Assembly (NCBI GenBank): GCA_964532175.1 | Contig: CAZHGP010000061.1 | Span: 1-5,348 of the forward strand | Source of the DNA: JAVZCJ01 sp964532175 | Lineage (GTDB): Archaea; Thermoproteota; Nitrososphaeria_A; Caldarchaeales; JAVZCJ01 | Direction of reading: 5' to 3' | Length of the DNA: 5,348 nt | In this document: positions 2,629-5,348 of the stretch, piece after piece | How the letters are laid out: the number at the start of each line of letters is the position of its first letter | Numbering within the stretch: position 1 is the first letter of the stretch | Made by a program: the position numbers and the translations under genes | Notes under the pieces: model-generated | The model's input: the letters and a program-made list of their open reading frames with translations, nothing else | The model's database searches: none | Told to the model about the DNA's origin: nothing

Positions 2629-5322
2629 ATGGAATTGACTATGGAAAAAATAGATTGGCATGCAATAAGCGGAGAAGAAGCTTTAAAAATTCTAAGAAGC
2701 GATATAAATGGTTTAAGTATAGAAGAAGCTAAAGAACGCTTAATTAAATATGGTCCAAATGAAATAACTAAAGAGAAAAAAAGACCTATGATATTGGCTT
2801 TTCTTGATCAATTTAAAAGCTTTTTAATAATAATACTTTTAATAGCTGTAGGCATATCTATTTTATTAGGAGAAATACTTGATGCAATTACTATATTAGC
2901 GATTGTAGTAGCTAGTGCTGTTTTAGGATTTTTTGAAGAATATAGGTCTGAAAAAGCTATAGAAATGTTAAAAAAGCTTGCTGCACCAGTAGCAACAGTA
3001 ATACGTAATGGAAAAGAATATATTATAAAAGCCAGTGAAATAGTTCCAGGAGATATAATTATTTTAAAAGTGGGAGATAAAGTTCCAGCAGATGCTAGAC
3101 TTTTAGAAGCAATAAATTTAAAAGTTGATGAAGCAGTTTTAACAGGTGAATCTGTTCCGGTAGAAAAAAGAATAGATATTTTACCTAAAGAAACTTCTCT
3201 TCCAGATAGAATAAACATGGTTTTTAGTGGTACAACCATTGTTTATGGACGTGGAAAAGCAATTGTTACTGCTACTGGAATGAATACTGAATTTGGAAAA
3301 ATAGCTTCGATTGTTCAAGAAGTTAAAGAAGAAGAAACTCCTTTAGAAAAAAGAATGGAACATGTAGGTAAATGGCTTGGGATATTAAGCTTGGTAGTTT
3401 GTGGAGTTGTTGCTTCATTAGGATTACTAAGAGGTCATAAGCCCCTTGAAATGCTCATATGGGGAGTAAGCTTAGCTGTTGCAGCAGTTCCTGAAGCTTT
3501 ACCAGCTGTTGTAACAGGTGCTTTAGCAATTGGAATGTATGTTATGGCAAAAAGAAATGCAATAGTTAGAAAGCTTCCAGCTGTAGAAACTCTTGGGTGT
3601 ACAACAATAATTTGCTCCGATAAAACAGGAACCATGACTAAAGGAGAAATGACAGTACGTAAAATATACATTAATGATAAATTTATAGATGTTACTGGTG
3701 TTGGGTATGAACCTAAAGGAGATTTCTTATATAATAATGAAAAAATTAAATTAGAAAAAGAAGAGGAGCTTAAATTATTATTAAGAGTAGGAGCATTATG
3801 CAATGATGCTTCTCTTGATAAAGAAAATGATAGATGGGTTATTAGAGGAGATACAACTGAAGGTGCTATAAAAGTAGCTGCTTATAAAGCAAATATTTTA
3901 GAAGAAGAATTAAAGAAATATCCTAGAATAGGTGAAGTACCATTTACTTCTGAAAGGAAAAGAATGACAACTTTTCATTATACTCCTAATAAAAAAATTA
4001 TAGCATGCATGAAAGGTGCTCCAGAAATAGTTTTAGAAAAATGTAAATGGATTTTGAAAAATGGTAAAATAATAGAATTAACAAATAATGAAAAAAATGA
4101 AATAATAAAAATAAACGAATCCATGGCTGGAGACGGTCTTAGAAATTTGGCTATGGCTTATAAGATTTTAGATGAAGAACCTATTTCTTATGATGAAAGC
4201 TTAGAGAAAGATTTTATATTCATTGGAATAGTTGGTATGATTGATCCTCCACGTGAAGAAGTTAAAGAAGCAATTAAATTATGTAAAACAGCTGGAATAA
4301 AAGTTGTTATGATTACTGGAGATCATAAACTTACAGCTTTAGCTGTTGCAAAAGAATTAGGAATGATTGAAAGTTCTGAGAAAGTTTTAACAGGAATTGA
4401 ATTAGATAATATGAGTTCTGAAGAATTTGAAAAAATAGTTGAGGAAGTTTCTATTTATGCAAGAGTTTCACCTGAACATAAAGTGAAAATAGTTGAAGCA
4501 TTAAAAAAGAAAGGACATGTTGTTGCAATGACTGGAGATGGCATAAATGATGCTCCAGCATTAAAAAGATCAGATATAGGAGTAGCTATGGGAATAACAG
4601 GAACAGAAGTAACTAAAGAAGCTTCAGATATGGTTTTAGCAGATGATAATTTTGCAACAATAGTTGAAGCTGTAAAAGAAGGAAGAAGAATATATGATAA
4701 TATTAAAAAATATTTAACATATTTGCTTCAATGTAATATTGCTGAAATATTAACAATGCTTTTTGCTACTTTACTTAATCTACCTTTACCACTTACTGCT
4801 ATACAACTTTTATGGGTTAATTTAACTACAGATGGTTTACCTGCATTAGCTCTTGGAGTAGATCCAGCTGATCCAGAAGTTATGAAAAGAAAACCCAGAT
4901 CCCCAAAAGAAAGTATTTTTTCAAAAGAAGTAAAAGCATATTTGATAGGAGTTCCTATAATAATAACTATTCTTTTATTAAGCGTTTTTATATATAGTTT
5001 TTCTGAAGAAAATTTAGTAGATGCAAGAACCACATTATTTACATCAATGATTTTAATAGAGCTTACGATAGCTTTAACTTGTAGATCATTAACTCGTCCA
5101 ATAATAAATGTTGGATTTGCAAAAAATAAATTTTTAATAATTGCTATAATTGTATCATTTTTAATGCAATTAATTGTATTATATGTTCCATTTTTACATC
5201 CTATGTTTGATGTAACTTTTCCGACAACTTTAGATTGGATTATGGCAACATTTACAGCATTATTAACATTCATTATAATAGAAGCAGCTAAAGCATTAAA
5301 CACATATATTAAAAGAACGTAA
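2629..5322 (+). CDS. SERCA-like Ca2+-transporting P-type ATPase (type IIA)
   Basis: Complete 897-aa P2-type ATPase that hydrolyses ATP to move Ca2+ across the cytoplasmic membrane, most likely outward. Order of parts: cation-ATPase N-terminal domain (about 8-75, with W10 and YGPNEI), TM1 64-81, TM2 84-101, actuator domain with TGES at 172-175, TM3 249-267, TM4 with PEALP at 288-292, phosphorylated Asp331 in DKTGT, nucleotide-binding KGAPE at 462-466, TGDH at 563, TGDGINDAP from 635, and six C-terminal helices (about 695-888). Seven SERCA Ca2+-ligand side chains have counterparts: E289, N703, E706, N731, T734, D735 and E811. This favours a SERCA-like two-site pump over PMR1 or Mg2+ types. PEGL is PEAL here, a common prokaryotic variant. 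ATG 2629 fits the TATA box; ATG 2641 is an alternative. Probably monocistronic, with a dyad at its promoter. Family call is secure; Ca2+ specificity is inferred from ligands. Confidence 0.96.
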   Translation: MELTMEKIDWHAISGEEALKILRSDINGLSIEEAKERLIKYGPNEITKEKKRPMILAFLDQFKSFLIIILLIAVGISILLGEILDAITILAIVVASAVLGFFEEYRSEKAIEMLKKLAAPVATVIRNGKEYIIKASEIVPGDIIILKVGDKVPADARLLEAINLKVDEAVLTGESVPVEKRIDILPKETSLPDRINMVFSGTTIVYGRGKAIVTATGMNTEFGKIASIVQEVKEEETPLEKRMEHVGKWLGILSLVVCGVVASLGLLRGHKPLEMLIWGVSLAVAAVPEALPAVVTGALAIGMYVMAKRNAIVRKLPAVETLGCTTIICSDKTGTMTKGEMTVRKIYINDKFIDVTGVGYEPKGDFLYNNEKIKLEKEEELKLLLRVGALCNDASLDKENDRWVIRGDTTEGAIKVAAYKANILEEELKKYPRIGEVPFTSERKRMTTFHYTPNKKIIACMKGAPEIVLEKCKWILKNGKIIELTNNEKNEIIKINESMAGDGLRNLAMAYKILDEEPISYDESLEKDFIFIGIVGMIDPPREEVKEAIKLCKTAGIKVVMITGDHKLTALAVAKELGMIESSEKVLTGIELDNMSSEEFEKIVEEVSIYARVSPEHKVKIVEALKKKGHVVAMTGDGINDAPALKRSDIGVAMGITGTEVTKEASDMVLADDNFATIVEAVKEGRRIYDNIKKYLTYLLQCNIAEILTMLFATLLNLPLPLTAIQLLWVNLTTDGLPALALGVDPADPEVMKRKPRSPKESIFSKEVKAYLIGVPIIITILLLSVFIYSFSEENLVDARTTLFTSMILIELTIALTCRSLTRPIINVGFAKNKFLIIAIIVSFLMQLIVLYVPFLHPMFDVTFPTTLDWIMATFTALLTFIIIEAAKALNTYIKRT

Positions 5323-5326
5323 GTAA

Positions 5327-5332
5327 TTTTTT
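5327..5332 (+). terminator. T-tract after the ATPase gene
   Basis: Six T begin four bases after the TAA stop, followed by AAATTGG. It may be an archaeal T-tract terminator, but only 16 more bases are visible, so this is weak. Confidence 0.3.
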
Positions 5333-5348
5333 AAATTGGAATAAATAT

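Noticed and set aside
2100..2630. CRISPR array or insertion sequence around the gap, suggested by the short repeats.
   Set aside because: Only two imperfect copies, no regular spacing, no transposase or terminal inverted repeats with target duplication visible.
2808..5303. Three long minus-strand open frames (2808-3239, 3435-3803, 4728-5303) inside the ATPase gene.
   Set aside because: Antisense shadows produced by the ATPase's codon pattern; Ser/Thr/Ile-rich with no family features, while the plus strand has every P-type ATPase motif.
1..5348. tRNA, rRNA or other structured RNA genes.
   Set aside because: No GC-rich island stands out in this AT-rich window, and I saw no cloverleaf or T-loop-like sequence; the N run could hide one.

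Overview
This is a very AT-rich, gene-dense stretch that looks archaeal, most likely from a thermophilic or otherwise AT-rich member of the Thermoproteota/TACK side. The signs are stand-alone Lrp-type RAM domain proteins without a DNA-binding half, an archaeal DUF2116-type zinc-ribbon/membrane miniprotein, heavy use of ATA (Ile) and AGA (Arg) codons, and TATA-like boxes about 22-32 bases upstream of several starts with no clear Shine-Dalgarno (leaderless style). I cannot place it more finely. The run of exactly 100 N at 2371-2470 shows that it comes from a scaffolded draft or metagenome assembly.

Layout: (1) 1-506, minus strand: two tandem, paralogous RAM-domain genes of about 82 aa, tightly packed as an operon. 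(2) 507-602: a divergent promoter region. (3) 603-1307, plus: a DUF72/YecE-like TIM-barrel protein. (4) 1318-1686, minus: an unrecognised 122-aa, possibly winged-helix protein, convergent with DUF72; a perfect 7-bp hairpin lies across the 10-base gap. (5) 1739-1947, minus: a zinc-ribbon plus transmembrane miniprotein (DUF2116-like). It has no usable start in its own frame, but a promoter-like box and an ATG sit just upstream, one base out of frame. (6) 2211-2370, minus: the C-terminal beta-domain of an MscS mechanosensitive channel, interrupted by an in-frame TAG and running into the assembly gap. (7) 2471-2628: a short regulatory region with a long dyad next to the TATA box of (8) 2629-5322, plus: a complete 897-aa SERCA-like Ca2+-transporting P-type ATPase.

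Functional picture: the best-defined gene is the Ca2+ pump, which keeps all seven side-chain Ca2+ ligands known from SERCA. The MscS remnant beside it is another membrane ion-flux gene, but it appears broken or badly assembled. The two most useful results are two genes easily missed because their frames are broken (the DUF2116-like protein and the MscS remnant). Next is a 9-bp perfect inverted repeat, with an almost continuous inner stem, that abuts the pump's TATA box and looks like an operator. I see no strong evidence for a wholly new system in this window.
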